Shown in pieces: positions 12,540-26,390 of a DNA stretch of 64,000 nt. Under the pieces are notes generated by a model. The model made no database searches and had not been told where the DNA came from. It saw only the letters and a list, made by a program, of their open reading frames with translations. The stretch is from Buddleja alternifolia (taxonomy: Eukaryota; Streptophyta; Magnoliopsida; Lamiales; Scrophulariaceae), in the NCBI GenBank assembly GCA_019426215.1, contig CM033396.1, positions 36,508,503 through 36,572,502 on the forward strand, given 5' to 3'. How positions within the stretch are numbered: position 1 is the first letter of the stretch; every line of letters starts with the position of its first letter. Made by a program: the position numbers and the translations under genes.

Positions 12540-12934
12540 TTTCTACATGTTAAGGAAAGTGGTTCTTTTTGGTAGATTGATAATTCTACCAGATGCTATG
12601 ACCTTGCAAAAGGCAACTCCATCAAGACAACTACGTTTTATTTTGATGAATCTTTCATCAAATTAGGCTAACATTGTTATCTTCAAAGAGAACTAAAATT
12701 GAACTTCATAATAAAGACAAAAGAATTAAGGAATTTGTACATCATTCAACCAAAATCTATGGCCATCAAAGCTTATACCCTGAGCATTATTGACCCCCTC
12801 CCAACACCCCACTATCTGGAACATTTTCTGCAGCCCCAACATGTAATGAGAAGATCCAAACTTTTTGAAATATCTTGATGATTGAAAAGAGTAAAATGTT
12901 CTCCCATTGACTTATTTCACGAGTATCCTCCACT
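12540..12934 (-). other. Presumed 3' UTR and downstream region of the REC/TSS-like gene
   Basis: Non-coding sequence directly downstream of the stop codon at 12935-12937. It is AT-rich with no repeat hallmarks. I could not fix the polyadenylation site. Confidence 0.4.
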
Positions 12935-15900
12935 TCAACGAACTGAAGCAGTGATTGATTGTTGATTGTACAAGCCATTCACACTGTTGGTGAAATGCTG
13001 CTGCCTGTTTCTTCTACGCTTTGTGACAAGCACAAATCCTTCCCCATCTCCATTATTATTCTTATTAGTACCATCTACCGCTTTTTGCCTCTGAGTGTTA
13101 TTTGTCTCAGAACTTGATGCTGTTTTTCCATTGCTCCCATCAAAAATCTTTATTATCGCACTGTCGTTTGCAATTGCTTCAGCAGAATTACTTGAAAATT
13201 CGTACTTTTTGTCACGAACTGGAGTGCCACTTCGAGGATCTGAGGTATTTTGTACTGATTTTACTATGAAACTAAGCAGTATCTGCCTTGCTAACTCTGC
13301 TTTTTCTGCATCGGAACTATTTTTCTTGGATCTTTCCCCTCTGTTATCAGTTGTAACCTTTTGATCAACCTTCTCACCTGCAGTATTAGAATTAGTTGAA
13401 GAATCAGAATCAGTAGTGGGTTTTGAATCTTCAGTAGCTGCATTCGTTTGCCACGCTCTTCTAGGAACAAATTCAGGTGCATGTGGGTTCATTTTGTTTT
13501 GAGAAGCAGAACCATTTCTTTCAGAAACAGGAATTTGGTAATTCAAGAACCCAGGTCTGACCCGGAAACTATTGCTCGCTCTGTAATACATAGGTGATCT
13601 CGGACCACATGGGACCCGTGCAGCAACTGAGGGGAACCCCACTGGGCCCGCGAGTGTGCCTTGGGTGGCCACAACATCATAAACACTAGAGACAGCAGCT
13701 GGTTGAGGCAAAGGGTAGGCACCTGGACTAAATGGCTGAGCATCTGCTGAAAGTTTGCTTCCATTTGTATCGACAGATTTTTCCTGGTTACTCGAACACG
13801 AATTATTTTCAGTATCTGAGTCTGAATGAGTCAACTCGAGCCCATTTCCATGAATATCACCTACATTTTCTCCTTTTGCATCTTCAGAATTTTGTAACGG
13901 GCCATCTACAGAAGATCCATCCCTCCTATCCTGCTGTGATGTCTCTTCTGGACTAATGCATATCTGGTTGTCATTTTCCTCATTTAATTCTTCTACTTTC
14001 TCCAGTAAGGGCTTTAGGACCGTACCTGGTGCAGCCACTGCAACTTCTTTGTATGACAATGACTTCGAAGCTAACGCTGTGAGAGTGGCGGGAACTGGAG
14101 AAACTTTGGGTGCTGATGTTGGACTTTTGGCCCTCGTAATATTTGCAGGCACTTTGCTTGAATCATGGACGTCATTTAAGCTTACCGTGCCGACTGACTT
14201 GAATGTAGCCTTGTGACCCTGTGAAAGAGCCTCCTTTCTATAACCGCTGTCCTTATAATTTGAATTTATCTTTAACTTGGCAATATCTGGACGCTTTCTG
14301 TTGAACTTTCTAGAAGCTCCATTTCCTGACCGGCCTTTTGAACTAGCTTCCTGCCACCCTTCTTCGGAGTTTACTTGTTGGATGCTCTCTTCTGAAACTG
14401 GACGATCATATATGGATTTAGTCTCTTTGAGTGGTTCTTGGGAGGGTTTGTTGTCAACTTTATCCTCGTCACTGCTACTTCCCTCCATTGTAGCACTGAT
14501 TTCTATATTTTTGTTGCTGATGGTGTTTTCACTCTTTCCCTCTTGCTGTGCCTGTGTAGGAAGTTTATCACTAGCTGGAAATACCTAAGAGATCACATGA
14601 TAAAAGACGAAGGAGGTAAATTTGCAGGGTAGAAGTAGAACTTAATGTGCATCTGTCCAACAAAAAGGGAAGCTTTTATAATAATATCAAATCCTGCCAA
14701 TATCTAGTCTTCTCTAAAACAGTTTACGCCCATTGATGCAGGTTAATGGCATAGACCTTGAAAATGTAAAATTTGTTACCTTTGAACGCCGTTTTCTCTG
14801 AGCATCTGTTGCTTTTGACTCCTGATCAGGACTTATATAATCAAGGAGATCTGACACACTGCACAAGTAGGTTCAGGATTTTGGTTTTCCAGGGTTACGG
14901 TAAAAGGTTCGAAAACCAACTAATAGGAAGTACCATATCAATACCTCAGGTGACCTTTGCTCGCAATGGATGCATCGGGTTTTGGAGTTCCACAACGTGC
15001 TGCTTCTTGCTGCTCCAACGCTTTCGATTCAAAATATTCAAGCCATGCAGCAGCATCCTGTAGATAAATTGGTATATTAGTTTCCCAACATCCATAATCC
15101 CAAGCAAAAGTAAATTACCATGTTGATATGCATCTGTGAGTAAGTTCCCGTTAGTATTTAAGGGTGCTTTTCAGAATTAAAAAACGTGTCCGATCAAACA
15201 TAAAACTCCCGCAATGTCCAAAAACTAGAAGCAGAAATAACTCAAAAATTATATATACATGCAATTTATGCTATTCAGAATTAAACCAGAGAAATGTCAA
15301 CTCAAATCCATATGTAAAACAGTTTATTTCCCATCTTTTAGCATGATGTTGTCCATATAAAAAGCCTGTTTATGTAGCCTTATGGGATAGAAGATTTATT
15401 AGAGGCAAACATGAGTTAAGATTTTGAACCTGAGTACGAAGATCCTCCGCTCCCAGCTTAGCTTGAAGAATTTGCAATGTAGTTTGTTCATGTTGCACAC
15501 TAAGAGAATATGCTTCCATCAACGAAAGAGCTATGGCTATGGCATGATAGCTTGCAGCAGTCTGTCAGACACAGCATCATATTAACTTCGCGTCTATGAT
15601 TTTTCAGTAAATGAGCATAATATTTCATGTGTGCTCGTCTGTCATGTTTTTATGCACTCAAGGGGAATTTGCAGAAAATGTATCAAGTTTGATTCTGAGA
15701 TATAGAAAGGGTGGAAAAAGACCTGTATGTGATCTGCTCCTAATAATCTTTGGTTGCATTTAAGGGCTTCATGCAGATATCTGAGGGCAACATGGACATT
15801 TCCCATACCCTCTTCCATCATCGCCACGTTTATGTAAGTAGCTGCTGTGTTTGGGTGAGAGAGCCCACATGTGAAATGAAGAAGATATAATGCGCGGTTG

Positions 15901-17180
15901 ACGTATCTGTCCAAGGTCATAATCAACAAACATGACTAAAGGAATTTTAAGGTTAAAATAAATGAACTAACAGTTGCTGATCAAAAGGCAAGAACAATTT
16001 TCCTAAAATCGAAGAATCATATGCAACTCACTTCAGAGCCAATTCAATATGTTGAAGACGATAATAAAACACTGATAGATCCCCATAGCTTTTCATCGTA
16101 TCTGGATGGTCAAGCCCCAATTCCCTCTCATTGATATCTAATGCCTTCTGCTGGTATATAGTCGCCTGTACAAGAATATTTCAGACACATTTGACTTTCC
16201 TAGTGTCTGAAATAGCAAATGAAGACCGAAAAACATTACTCTTACCTGATTAAAATCTCCTGTGTGGTACAAAACAACAGCCAGAAGACTATAAGCACTC
16301 GCAGTCGTACGATGATAAGGACCACACACAGCTATCATCTTTGCCAAAGCCTTCAATTTCAAGTAAAAAACAATCTCAATCTACTGAGCATTAAAACACA
16401 CATATAAATAAATAGTACATAACACAGGACTATGTACCTTTGTTCCAGAATTAACAGCGTCTTCTAGCTTTCCTTTGTCTAATGCAATCTTGGATGACTC
16501 CAATAGAGTTCGTCCATCAGCAGAAGAGCAGCCGACGTGCTGTAAATTGTGAAGTGAATAAGAAAAGTACTGGGAAGCCGTCATGTTAAAAAATAAATTC
16601 AATTCAATCTTTTTTCATGATTGTTTGCTCCAACCTTGCAGACTGGCACTATGCTGATGATATCAGACTTCTTGAATGGAGCAGAGCTTTCCAAATCATA
16701 GTCCTTAGGGACTAACTCTAACCCAACCTATAAAAGAGGAACTCAATATTTAACTCTTTCAAGTTACGAAAGTTTTAGAAGAAACTATTTTAAACAGTAC
16801 CTTCTGACAAAGTCCCCTGAGAATTGACAACTTTCTCAAGTATTGGAATTCATCTTTCATTCGCCAACCAAATCGTTTCTCTAAAAATGCCCGCAGCCAT
16901 TGTAATTTGAGAGTTTGATTGCTTAGGTCATTATTTTCTACATTGCACGACCCGAGCAGGAAATTTAGGGCCGTGGCTATAGCAGTGGACATGTTACCCA
17001 TGCTCTCAACAGAAGCAATAACAGCTCGAAGTACATGCTTAAAAGCTCGGGTAACCATTTCATGAATACAAAGAGACTGTATATGGGGAAGCTTTTCTGC
17101 AAGTTCAACCTGCTTCAAACAATTTAATTATTTTCAGTTTGAAAAAGGAAAATGAGGATTTTCAGAACAATAGATGCATG

Positions 17181-17212
<32 letters not shown>

Positions 17213-20200
17213 GAAAGAAGGTATGAAACATGCACACACACAGAGATTTATTCACCCACCACACGACCTAAAGAACGCATCTGTAATCCTCTAAGATGCA
17301 TGAAATCAGTCAACGTACGACCGTCAACTGGAGAAAGTTCAAGTGATGCAAAGTCTGTAACCTGAAATAGTGGATTAAGATACTGCGCTCAAAACCATTG
17401 CAACAATTCAATAATTCATTCATTAGTCATTCTTTCTGCTATTAGTTAAATGTACCAGCTTAGGCAAAGCAACATCATCATAGTACTCAAACGCCATCTT
17501 GACCAGCTCATCCGCCGACTGCACGTTGAAACAGTGAATTACAGATATATCTATGCTACAGAAGAACGTCTGAACGAGGACATCATGAAAACAGATTGAA
17601 AAACTCTTTCCGAACTAGCATAATCAGATTAAACGAAGAGTACATGGTTTGGAAATGGCCAAATTCACAACATATTATGCCCCTCTACAGGGTAATCGTT
17701 GAAATTCATATTTTACTGAAAGTCGCCTATTGTAAATATTGCAAATAATATGGAAGTCCCAATCCCAATTATCCACCTAAGGCCAACCTACAGTTTCCAA
17801 CCACAAGGACTACCACAAAATTTTCTGACAGCCTTGAATTTGTGGCAAATAAATGTTACCAAAACCGAAAGGTGAAGTAAAACAGTTAATCATCAAGCAC
17901 CTCAGATCGCAACAAAGTAAAAGGCAAGTGCAGAATGGGATTCGATCTCCTCCTTGTAACAAATACCCATATCTTCCTAATCCCCAATCAGCTGGGAGAT
18001 AGATGGTGGATGAAGGGCAGTGGGTTGGGGGGTGGGGTGGGGTGCGGTGGGAGGGGGGCGGTCATATGAATTTTTCAACACTCACCAATGCTTCATGTAG
18101 CCACCAACGGTTCTAATAGTAACAGTTTCAACTCCATAAAATTTAGATCCTTATTAGCTAAATAGGACCGAGAGTCTTAGGTAGACTAATTTTTCATTGC
18201 ATGCAGAAGAATGTAAGTCCTTAATAGAAAAATGAGAGCAGCCGACAAAGATAGACGAGGCAGAGTATGAAGAACTCTCGTCTAGTCATGTATCCCTAGT
18301 AGACTCCATGCCATAGTCTCTTAGAGGCTGCAATTCTTTTTTGGGGAGCAAGAGGGAACCATTGAGTTATGTACTATTGTTCACAATATAAAAGAAAAAG
18401 TACCTTTGTATGAAGGCCAATCCCAGTTTCTTGCAATCGTAAGAAGGCCTCCTCAGGAACATATTTCAGCAAATCGCAGTTAGACTCGCTGATTCTTATC
18501 TCTCCTGAATTGTTTTCCATGTTTTGGCTGCTCGACCCTGCATCGGTATCGTTATCATTCCCACTGGCACTGGGTATTTTCTTTTCCTTTTTCTTTAGCA
18601 ATTTAAATTGTTTTCCAAGTCCTTTAACCACTGGTTCAACTTTTTTATCATCCTTATGACTTCCAGAATTGTCGTCTGATGGTGTTTCCTGCTTTTGTAG
18701 ATGCTGCACCCAACAAGAACCGAGTTCCCATCTGATACAGCTTTCTGCTGTAGCAGGATTAGCCTGTAGCTTTCTAAGGTTATCTTCCATTACTTTCAGG
18801 ACGAGACATCTCGAAGTTCCATCATCAGTCAAATCAGACTGGAGAGTTTGGCCCCTTACTGATGATTCAGCACATGCGTCATGGAGCAATACCCTTAAAC
18901 TGTAAAACATCTCCAATCAGTTAATTCTGGATATGATCAGTAGACCGACATAGAGACAGCAAGCTTTTCTCAACTGTTGTAATCACTAACATTCCAGCCA
19001 GATCATTTGACATGTAATTGGACTCTACCATCACTAGCAGATATCATTAACATAATTTTGATTTGATCGAAACAACATATAACTACAAAAATGTCAAATA
19101 TGTTGGCAATTATTAAAGAGAATATGATACATCAGAATGACATAAAATGGTGGAATTGAAGAACTTTGCTAAGCTAAATTTTGTGATGCAGCAGTTCCAT
19201 TCTAACTCCGAAAACATGCTTATGACAGACAAGTCCAACCAGCAAAGCGCACTTAGGTATTTTGATGAGTTATGTTATGATCTTAACTACAGCAAATTAC
19301 AACCACAGACATAAAATGTTATAACATTATTGATGCCACTAATTCCTTCTCATTGCAAAGGCCGTCAACTCTACAATAGCAGATCTAAGGTCTATTAGTA
19401 TCACAGATGCAAACAACTCAGACAAAAAGGAACCCCTAATATATCACGAGTCATGAACAATATTTTTGGGCAACTGCAGTGAGACCCTTTTTCTAAGCAT
19501 TTGCAACAAGAAACGAAATGTATTAAAACCTGTTAATATTAAGCGCATTTGCTCCCCCTTCTGGTTGGTCCTCAATGTCAATATCTTGTGAAAGGCTCTT
19601 TCCCCTTTTAACATCTCCAACAACTTTCACTGTTGCAGTGTAGCCACAGTGTCGTACTGCTACAACACCCAAAGAAGAAGTATCCTGCAAACATTGGCAA
19701 ACTGTTTCATTCTCACGAATAACAATATCACACTAGCTAAAGAGGAGAGATTAATAGTTCAACTTGTGCAGTGAGAGTAAACGTTACTTACATGCACAAC
19801 TACACTTTCATCAGCTGTTACTCCTTTAAGTAGATTTCTCTGAGAAACTTCATATGCAGATTCATCAGCCGTTTTACTGCCAATAATCTTCAGGTCCTTT
19901 CTCGAGCTTGCATCTGCATTGTCTCTTTTGACTGTAATAGAAAGGTCTCCAATGCGACTCTCATAACACGCAGGAAAATTTCCTGAAGCCTTAGCAGTGG
20001 AGTCTATCACTTTCTGTATGGATGAAACAGCTTTAAAGATGGAGACTTCCAGAAAAAGATTGTGAACCAAAAACGCCTTTCTATCTCGAACCACTCTCTC
20101 TTCTTCAGTTTTGCAAGGTAGATTTGCCAATATTGCGAAATCTGTTGCCCATGGTCTGCGATCATACTCTCCCAATCTTCCCTGCCCTCCGCCATTTCCA

Positions 20201-23200
20201 CCCCAATTTTCATCCTCTGTTGGCAGGGGCACAAACTGTGATGCAGAGTCGGAAACGGATGGAGGGACAAGCCAGGTATTGGCACGGAAACCATATGGAA
20301 GATTGCCAAACTGAAAAGAGCATCATAGCAACTCATTTCGCCTTCCAGGATTACCTCGATTTGTAAGAAAGTTACTTTAGCTAAACAAAAGGTTACCTTA
20401 TTGTGTTCAACAAAAGCTTTCATCAAGGATGCATATGCCTGCACATAAACATCAGATTTATTGTGCTGTACTTCGACAAGGTATTAACACATAAAAAGTA
20501 CCATCTAAACTGCCAGCTATACTCTTACCATTTAAATACCATTTTTTCACATGTGGATCATTTTTAGTATGTTTAAAGCCTAAGTATACATTGATACCAG
20601 TCATGGATAGTACTGTAATTTGACTGAATCATGAAACAAATGAAACCAATACTGCTAAATGATTCTTTTTGTACTTTATCTGAATATATTTGCTAGATTT
20701 ATTTAGGAACTAAAACCAAACTGGATGTAACGCATTCTTCATAAAGAGTAACGGGCAGGAAAAAAGTCAAAAACAAAAACAAAAAACCGTGACAAAATGA
20801 GTGATCCTACTCTGCAATATTATATCCCGTGTAAAGTATCAGCAATTGGATTTCAGAGTAACAAGATCATAATTTAATACTGACATTGGCAAAAGCTTGA
20901 CTTTGCTGTTGCAGAAGATCCACCAAGGAATGGCTCTGCAAAAATTGTTTGCCTAAAGTGTAGAACCCTTTCACCGACGCCATGACTTGTATAATCTTCC
21001 CATTGCATATCTTTATCTGCAATAAAATACAATCATCAGTTCTGGAATTACAACCGGAATCTACAAAAGACGAATTGGTAAGAAAAATTCCTTTCTCAAT
21101 TTTAATTTTTTTCTGTTATTGAGTCTGAAAATTAAGGTCTTGCGAGAAACAATTCCTTTATAATGTACATTACAACTATCTAACATATGGTGAATATTTC
21201 ATATTGAAGCAGTAAACTTTCCTTCAAGTCCAACATCTTTATGTAAAGTAATTGTTAACATGAAATATTGACTATATTTTACTTCATCAAGAAAGTGAAC
21301 AATAATTAAACTAATTAAGAAGAAATAAAGTCCGTTAGTTAAAACTCGTAGTATACACGTACGTACGTATAATTGAAAAATAGTCCCGTTTCCATATGCA
21401 CTTTGAACATAACGAATAATACTTGTACTTTTGAGTTAAACCGTTTAGTACACGTACTTTACGTATCTCGTATTACACTTGACGAATAATACTCTAAATT
21501 TGGCAAAAGAAAATATGATTTAATTTAAAACTTGAAAATTATAATTAATTTTTATAAGTACTAATTGAGTATTACACAATTAAAAATTTATGAATATCGA
21601 TAACTCATCCGTATATTAATTATTGTCTATTAGAGACTCATATAAACGATTTCTTTCATATAAAATAAAAGCTAGCAATATATCATTCTGATTTATATGA
21701 AAATAAGCCGTATTTTTCCTCTTAAATAATTCATTTGCATTAGTATTATCATACTCGTACGTCTACAAATTCGTTTATTTCCCATTTCCGTAATATCTAT
21801 CCTATCTTTTCACCGTAACTTTCAAAAAAAATTTATAATATACTCGTACTATTAAATCACGATTTTTTTTCCCGTCCCATATTTAACTAAACACCACCTG
21901 CATTTCGAAGTGTTCCCCATCTCGCCGCGTTTCTCCATCGTTACTTTCTACTCTTTTCAGATCTGCAAATTTCAAAAATCAAAAAATCACCGATTAAAAC
22001 AATATACATCATACAATAAAGTAAATAGAAAGAAATGATAAGAAATGAACGCACGTAGTATGGGTGGTGACAGGTGAGAGAAAGAGAAGAACTCGTAGAA
22101 ATCCGATAGCTTCGGAATCGGGTGAATCGCCACCATATCGTAGCTCTCCGATATCGCCGGCGGCGGAGTCTCCGGCGACCGTAATTCTCCATTCGGAGGC
22201 GGTGCTACGGCGGCGCTCTGCTGGCTTTTGTTTTTCTTCGGACGAGATTCCGTTCCTCCGCCGCCGCCCTTGTGTTTAGCGACGCGCGTCGTGCACGCGA
22301 CGATGTCGAGGAGCCTCCGCACGTGGGATACCGCACGTGACTCATCTGTGTAGTCCTCTGTATTGGAAATGGCAGTTTTGTTATTAACGAGGAATCATTG
22401 GGCAATATGTGCCTAGGCAATTGTGAATAACGACTTTATTTTATCTTTTATTTTTTTTCGTTAATAAAAGTTTAGGTAATCGGCTCCGGTTATACCTCCG
22501 GGACTCTAGGTCACTTATATAGGTAGTTATAAATCTCCCACCAACACAACTTTCAAATCAGCAGGACTAATTGAACACACACTCTTTTGAGGAATAGTGA
22601 TTCGTCATTACCAATTGAGTCAATTTGTGTTGGCCCACTTTAATTATTGATGAGGCCGATGTGGTACTGATGGACCATTTACATATTATTATCTAAAAAA
22701 GCTGCTCCTCCCCAACGTTTTTCAGTCATTAATTAAGGAACTTTGGAGAAAGAAAAGGAAAAAAAAAACTTGAATCGAGAAAAACGTGTTTGATATGCTC
22801 TACTACAAAACATAGTATAACTAAATGTTAAAAACCAATATCATACAACTTGTATTTGCTTAACTGTGACGTATAAGGAGATTGTGTCGAATTTAGAAAG
22901 TACTTGAATATCTTGTTCATTAATTATGTAAAACATATATATATGCCCCGTACATTGATTACGAATACTCTAGGATTGATTTAGAATGCGTTCACTTAAA
23001 ATTAAAACGGGTACATGATCTTGTTCACAAGTGACATGAAGTTAATGGTACTTCGAAAATATTATAAATGCCTACTCAAATAAAAATTATAAATGCTTCA
23101 CAACATAATGTGAAAGAAAATGTAGTACCTATAGTATTTCTAGACTACGTACATTAAAATCTTGAAATCATATAGTTGTGTCCTACCTTAACTAGATAAT

Positions 23201-25532
23201 AATAAATGCACAATATATATAATCATAAACTTGGGTAACCCCCATCATTTATTCAAAAAAAAAAATATATATATATATATATATAATCATAAATGAGTAG
23301 GCAAGTATAGAAAGGTAACGTTGCACATGAATCTATGGTACGTAGACGTTGATAAATTGGTGTATAGATACAAGCGTGCACATGGAGGTTGTACCTTGAA
23401 TTTAGTAAGGAAAAACAAGATAAAAATGATCAAAAAATAAATTATTACTATTTGAAGTTAGCAAAATACTTTTCTTGGTGTGTTTTTTTATGAAAAAAAT
23501 CAAGAATAAAGGGCAGAGAAAAATTAGGCTTAAGAACTAGCTTGATCAATAACTAGCTAGGAATCCTAGGTAATAAATTATACAAGGAACGAGTATATAT
23601 AAATAGTATATATGAGCTCTGATTATACAAGAGCCTATTAGACTATATATACAATAAATATAACCTAGGTCCCTAACAGTAAATCACCGAAATAAGGCTT
23701 TTTCGACTCGAGTTATCTGTTTCAAATTGATTTTTGACTTCTATTTCATATCATCATAAGTATAACCCAATTGTATAAAATGTTCCATATAGGCATATAT
23801 ATAACTTTGGGTATAAATTATATATTATTTCATATAAATATAAAAATAAAAAAAATCAAGACTCAAATTAGTTCTTCAAGAGCTCGCTTATAGAGACGGC
23901 TCATGAAAACTGCCAAGAACTGCAGGATGTCGTATTGGAGAGGATCTTCTGCCCCTGCCAAACTGGCATTTCTCTTGTGAAAGCCAAGAAATACATTAAA
24001 TAATTCATGTAGCATTTCCAGGTCAGGATTAATTAATAAAAATTAAAATTATTTATTTATTTTCTCTTCTTTTTTTTCCTTGAATGGGCATTGGACTTTC
24101 CTATTTCAGAAAAGAAAATGCCAAATTGGCAATGCATGACGTCAGCATTTTGTTGGTGGTATCTTACTGAGCCACCCCCATGGTATATACCTTCCCACCT
24201 ACTAATTTAATAGTTAACCCTATAATTGTTCATCATTTACCCTAATTAAAACCTCCAAAAACAAAAGGTTGAAATTGAAAAATTCTTGTATGCACGGGTC
24301 TTGAACACAAAATGATGTAGATTAAACCACGGCAGCATACAACTTATATTATTGTTGATATGGTTTAATCTCCGCATCGTGCGATGTACACTACACTCGA
24401 TGTATACAAGAATACATTAAAATTCTTGTATTACTTCGTTAATAGAAGTAGGGCAATGATGGACCCGTATAACAACCGTTTAACACGTGATATGATCATA
24501 AGAGTTTCTCACTAAAAAAAAAAAAAAGTTGAATTCTTAGTTTTCTTCAATAAATAAAAGTAGGTTAAGAATCGACCAGTACAATAACCCTTGCTCTTGA
24601 CGTGACCACGAGAGTTATAGATCCCAAAAGAGATATTAAAATTTATGTATTACTTATAAGAACTAATTTTGTGGACCCAAAATAAACATAAAAGAGTTGT
24701 ACCTGTTATTGAAAAATATGTACCTACCTTCAACAATTCTTAGCAAACATGGTTTGAGATTAACAACCTCTAACTTGTCATTAAGTCTGTGTCCTTTAAC
24801 CTGTTTCACAGAATTCAAAATGCAGCTTCATCATTTGTCATCATGATCAAAACACACACACATGTGTATAGTGTGTGTAAAACTTTGGTAATTTTAATTT
24901 GGCTGCTTAATTAATTACCTCATGAGAAAGAGAGTAGTTTGTAATGTGGCAAGTTTCAACATTAACAGCTATCAGCTTCTTCACATCCAGTATTTTGTCA
25001 GTTGAGATACCCTTCATTTTTTCATGTATAAAAATCAAATTAAAAAATTAATTTTAAGCATGACTAAGAATTAGATTAAATTAAATTAAAAGTCAATGTT
25101 CATAGAAAATTAAAATAAATAAATTGATGAGTGATGTATACCTTGAGAACAACTTGAGTTTCATAAGGGGTGATGACAATTATGTCAAGAACACTTGGTA
25201 CAACTGTCAAAAAAACAAAAACAATAAGAAATCAAAATTTAAATTAAGCAAAAATAATAAACAATCAAGAATAAGAGCATTATGGGTTTTTAATCCCAAA
25301 AACTCGCCAATAACCATTTGGTTAAGCAGCATCGCCTCCCACTGTTAAGTGACAGGTCAAGTGTCCGAAATCCCACCCCGATGTGCCCACAGTTGTAATT
25401 CAAAAAAGAAAAATCCTGAAAGCTCCTAAAAATAACCCGAGAATTAGAATGAGACTTCTGACCTTTCTCTTCTTTCTTCTTCTTCTCAGTCTTGGCTTTA
25501 TTGCCCTTGCCCCTACTTGACCTTGGGGCCAT
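12935..25532 (-). CDS. REC3: CLU/TPR protein of the REC/TSS family (clustered mitochondria protein homologue), 23 exons
   Basis: Coding exons in order: 25463-25532, 25142-25203, 24919-25011, 24728-24800, 22055-22357, 21898-21962, 20885-21016, 20397-20438, 19792-20310, 19530-19684, 18404-18899, 17456-17518, 17260-17361, 16801-17109, 16635-16727, 16438-16539, 16246-16350, 16032-16165, 15723-15906, 15430-15561, 14945-15057, 14780-14858, 12935-14584. They total 5076 nt (1691 aa) and all junctions keep frame with GT-AG sites. The start gives a Lys/Glu-rich N-terminus ([14 protein letters not shown]...), typical of the family. A CLU-N region spans about residues 30-110, the CLU domain about 300-560, the CLU-central region about 640-850, TPR-like repeats about 890-1080, and a low-complexity tail 1143-1691. 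Plant homologues set chloroplast compartment size (REC1-3) or act as TSS; animal and fungal CLU proteins position mitochondria and bind mRNAs. The N-terminus looks closest to REC3, but the paralogue call is from memory. Intron 4 (22358-24727) is unusually long. Confidence 0.93.
13463..13492 (-). other. PAM2-like motif in the C-terminal tail of the REC/TSS-like protein
   Basis: Residues 1507-1516 read [10 protein letters not shown]. This fits the PAM2 pattern (hydrophobic-N-P-x-A-x-x-F-x-P) that binds the MLLE domain of poly(A)-binding protein. It lies in a long Ser/Asn/Lys-rich, probably disordered tail, which is where PAM2 motifs usually occur. Binding is inferred, not shown. Confidence 0.6.
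17181..17212. repeat. (CA)n(TA)n microsatellite in an intron of the REC/TSS-like gene
   Basis: Compound dinucleotide repeat within intron 13, between exons at 17260-17361 and 16801-17109. Confidence 0.8.
18014..18060 (+). other. G-rich tract with G-quadruplex potential in intron 11 of the REC/TSS-like gene
   Basis: The plus strand, which is the template for this gene, carries many runs of three to six G with one- to three-base loops. The matching pre-mRNA segment is C-rich. It lies in the 885-nt intron between exons ending at 18404 and starting at 17518. Confidence 0.5.
22358..24727 (-). other. Long intron 4 of the REC/TSS-like gene
   Basis: This 2370-nt intron separates the short 5' exons from the GC-rich exon 5. 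It is AT-rich, with an (AT)n microsatellite near 23266-23284. I see no coding exon and no element with clear ends inside it. Confidence 0.6.
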
Positions 25533-26130
25533 TTTTGCAGCTCTTTTTCTTCTTTTTTGGGTTTTTTTTTTTTGTCTAAGAGCAATATATAAAAACAAAA
25601 TCCAAATATTTCAATTCAAAGATGAATGCTAATCATAGAACAAAAAGGGAATTTTTGTTAATTATTAGGAAAAACTAAGAAACATTGGTAGCCATGCAAA
25701 AGAGAAAATTATAGTTGCAGAGGAAAAACTTTTTGTACTGATATATAAAGTTGTGAATGTAAATTATGTTGTGAAGTCAATTTGTAGATGAAGAAGAAGA
25801 TAGGATAAGGGGTTTTTGGGTTTACTTCTATGAGAAAATTTTATAAATAAATCCTGACCTCTCCTTCTTGATTATATCCCACGCACTCAAAACACACACT
25901 GAAACACACACACACTATCACTGTATATGTATCACTCTCTCTCTCTCTTCTCTCTCTCTCTACACGATACATGTGATAGTCCTTTTTTTAAGAGGGAGTT
26001 ATAGGCCCATGCATTAGGACACAAACAAGAATTGGTGGGGCCAAGGGGGGTTTAGCCGTTGATTATGTTGCCACGTGGCGTTTGGTGATATGGAGGTCTT
26101 CTTTCTCCAGCCGGGCTACCTTGTTTTTTC
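25533..26130 (-). promoter_or_regulatory. 5' UTR and putative promoter of the REC/TSS-like gene
   Basis: Upstream of the ATG at 25532 lies a CT/TC-rich stretch (about 25934-25963), common near plant transcription starts. A palindromic G-box CACGTG sits at 26072-26077 within GCCACGTGGC, a typical bZIP/bHLH (light- or ABA-responsive) site. I could not fix a transcription start. Confidence 0.4.
26072..26077. promoter_or_regulatory. G-box (CACGTG)
   Basis: Perfect CACGTG core in the symmetric context GCCACGTGGC, 540 bp upstream of the REC/TSS-like start codon. Function is inferred from motif and position only. Confidence 0.45.
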
Positions 26131-26390
26131 AAGTGTTGTGGCATCTTTTGTTTCTTCACCATCCTAGTTGTTCTTTTGTTTGTGGGTGATTTTGAGACTT
26201 CAAATTTTTTTTAGCAACTTTTAAGAGGATAAGTTGAAGTTTTTATTAAGTTGGTAAATGGTTCCAAGAATTTCACATTTTTGTTGCTAACTAGAGGTTG
26301 TTTTTTTCACTAATAGTGAAGAGAAAGGAACCGAAACGAATTATGAAGAGGTCACACGAGAGAGTAACAGTGTTTGGTAGAAAAGTTTGT
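26131..26390 (+). repeat. Direct repeat, copy 1 (upstream of the REC/TSS-like gene)
   Basis: About 260 bp, imperfectly repeated at 27041-27300. Shared landmarks include GGCATCTTTT, then ACTTTTAAGAGGAT, then TTATTAAGTTGGTAAAT, then a GTGAAGAGAA-GGAA stretch. The copies are about 0.9 kb apart in the same orientation. I cannot assign a family. Confidence 0.65.

Noticed and set aside
22064..22279. Plus-strand frame over the first GC-rich exon of the REC/TSS gene
   Set aside because: It is antisense to exon 5 (22055-22357), which fits the conserved protein and splices in frame on both sides.
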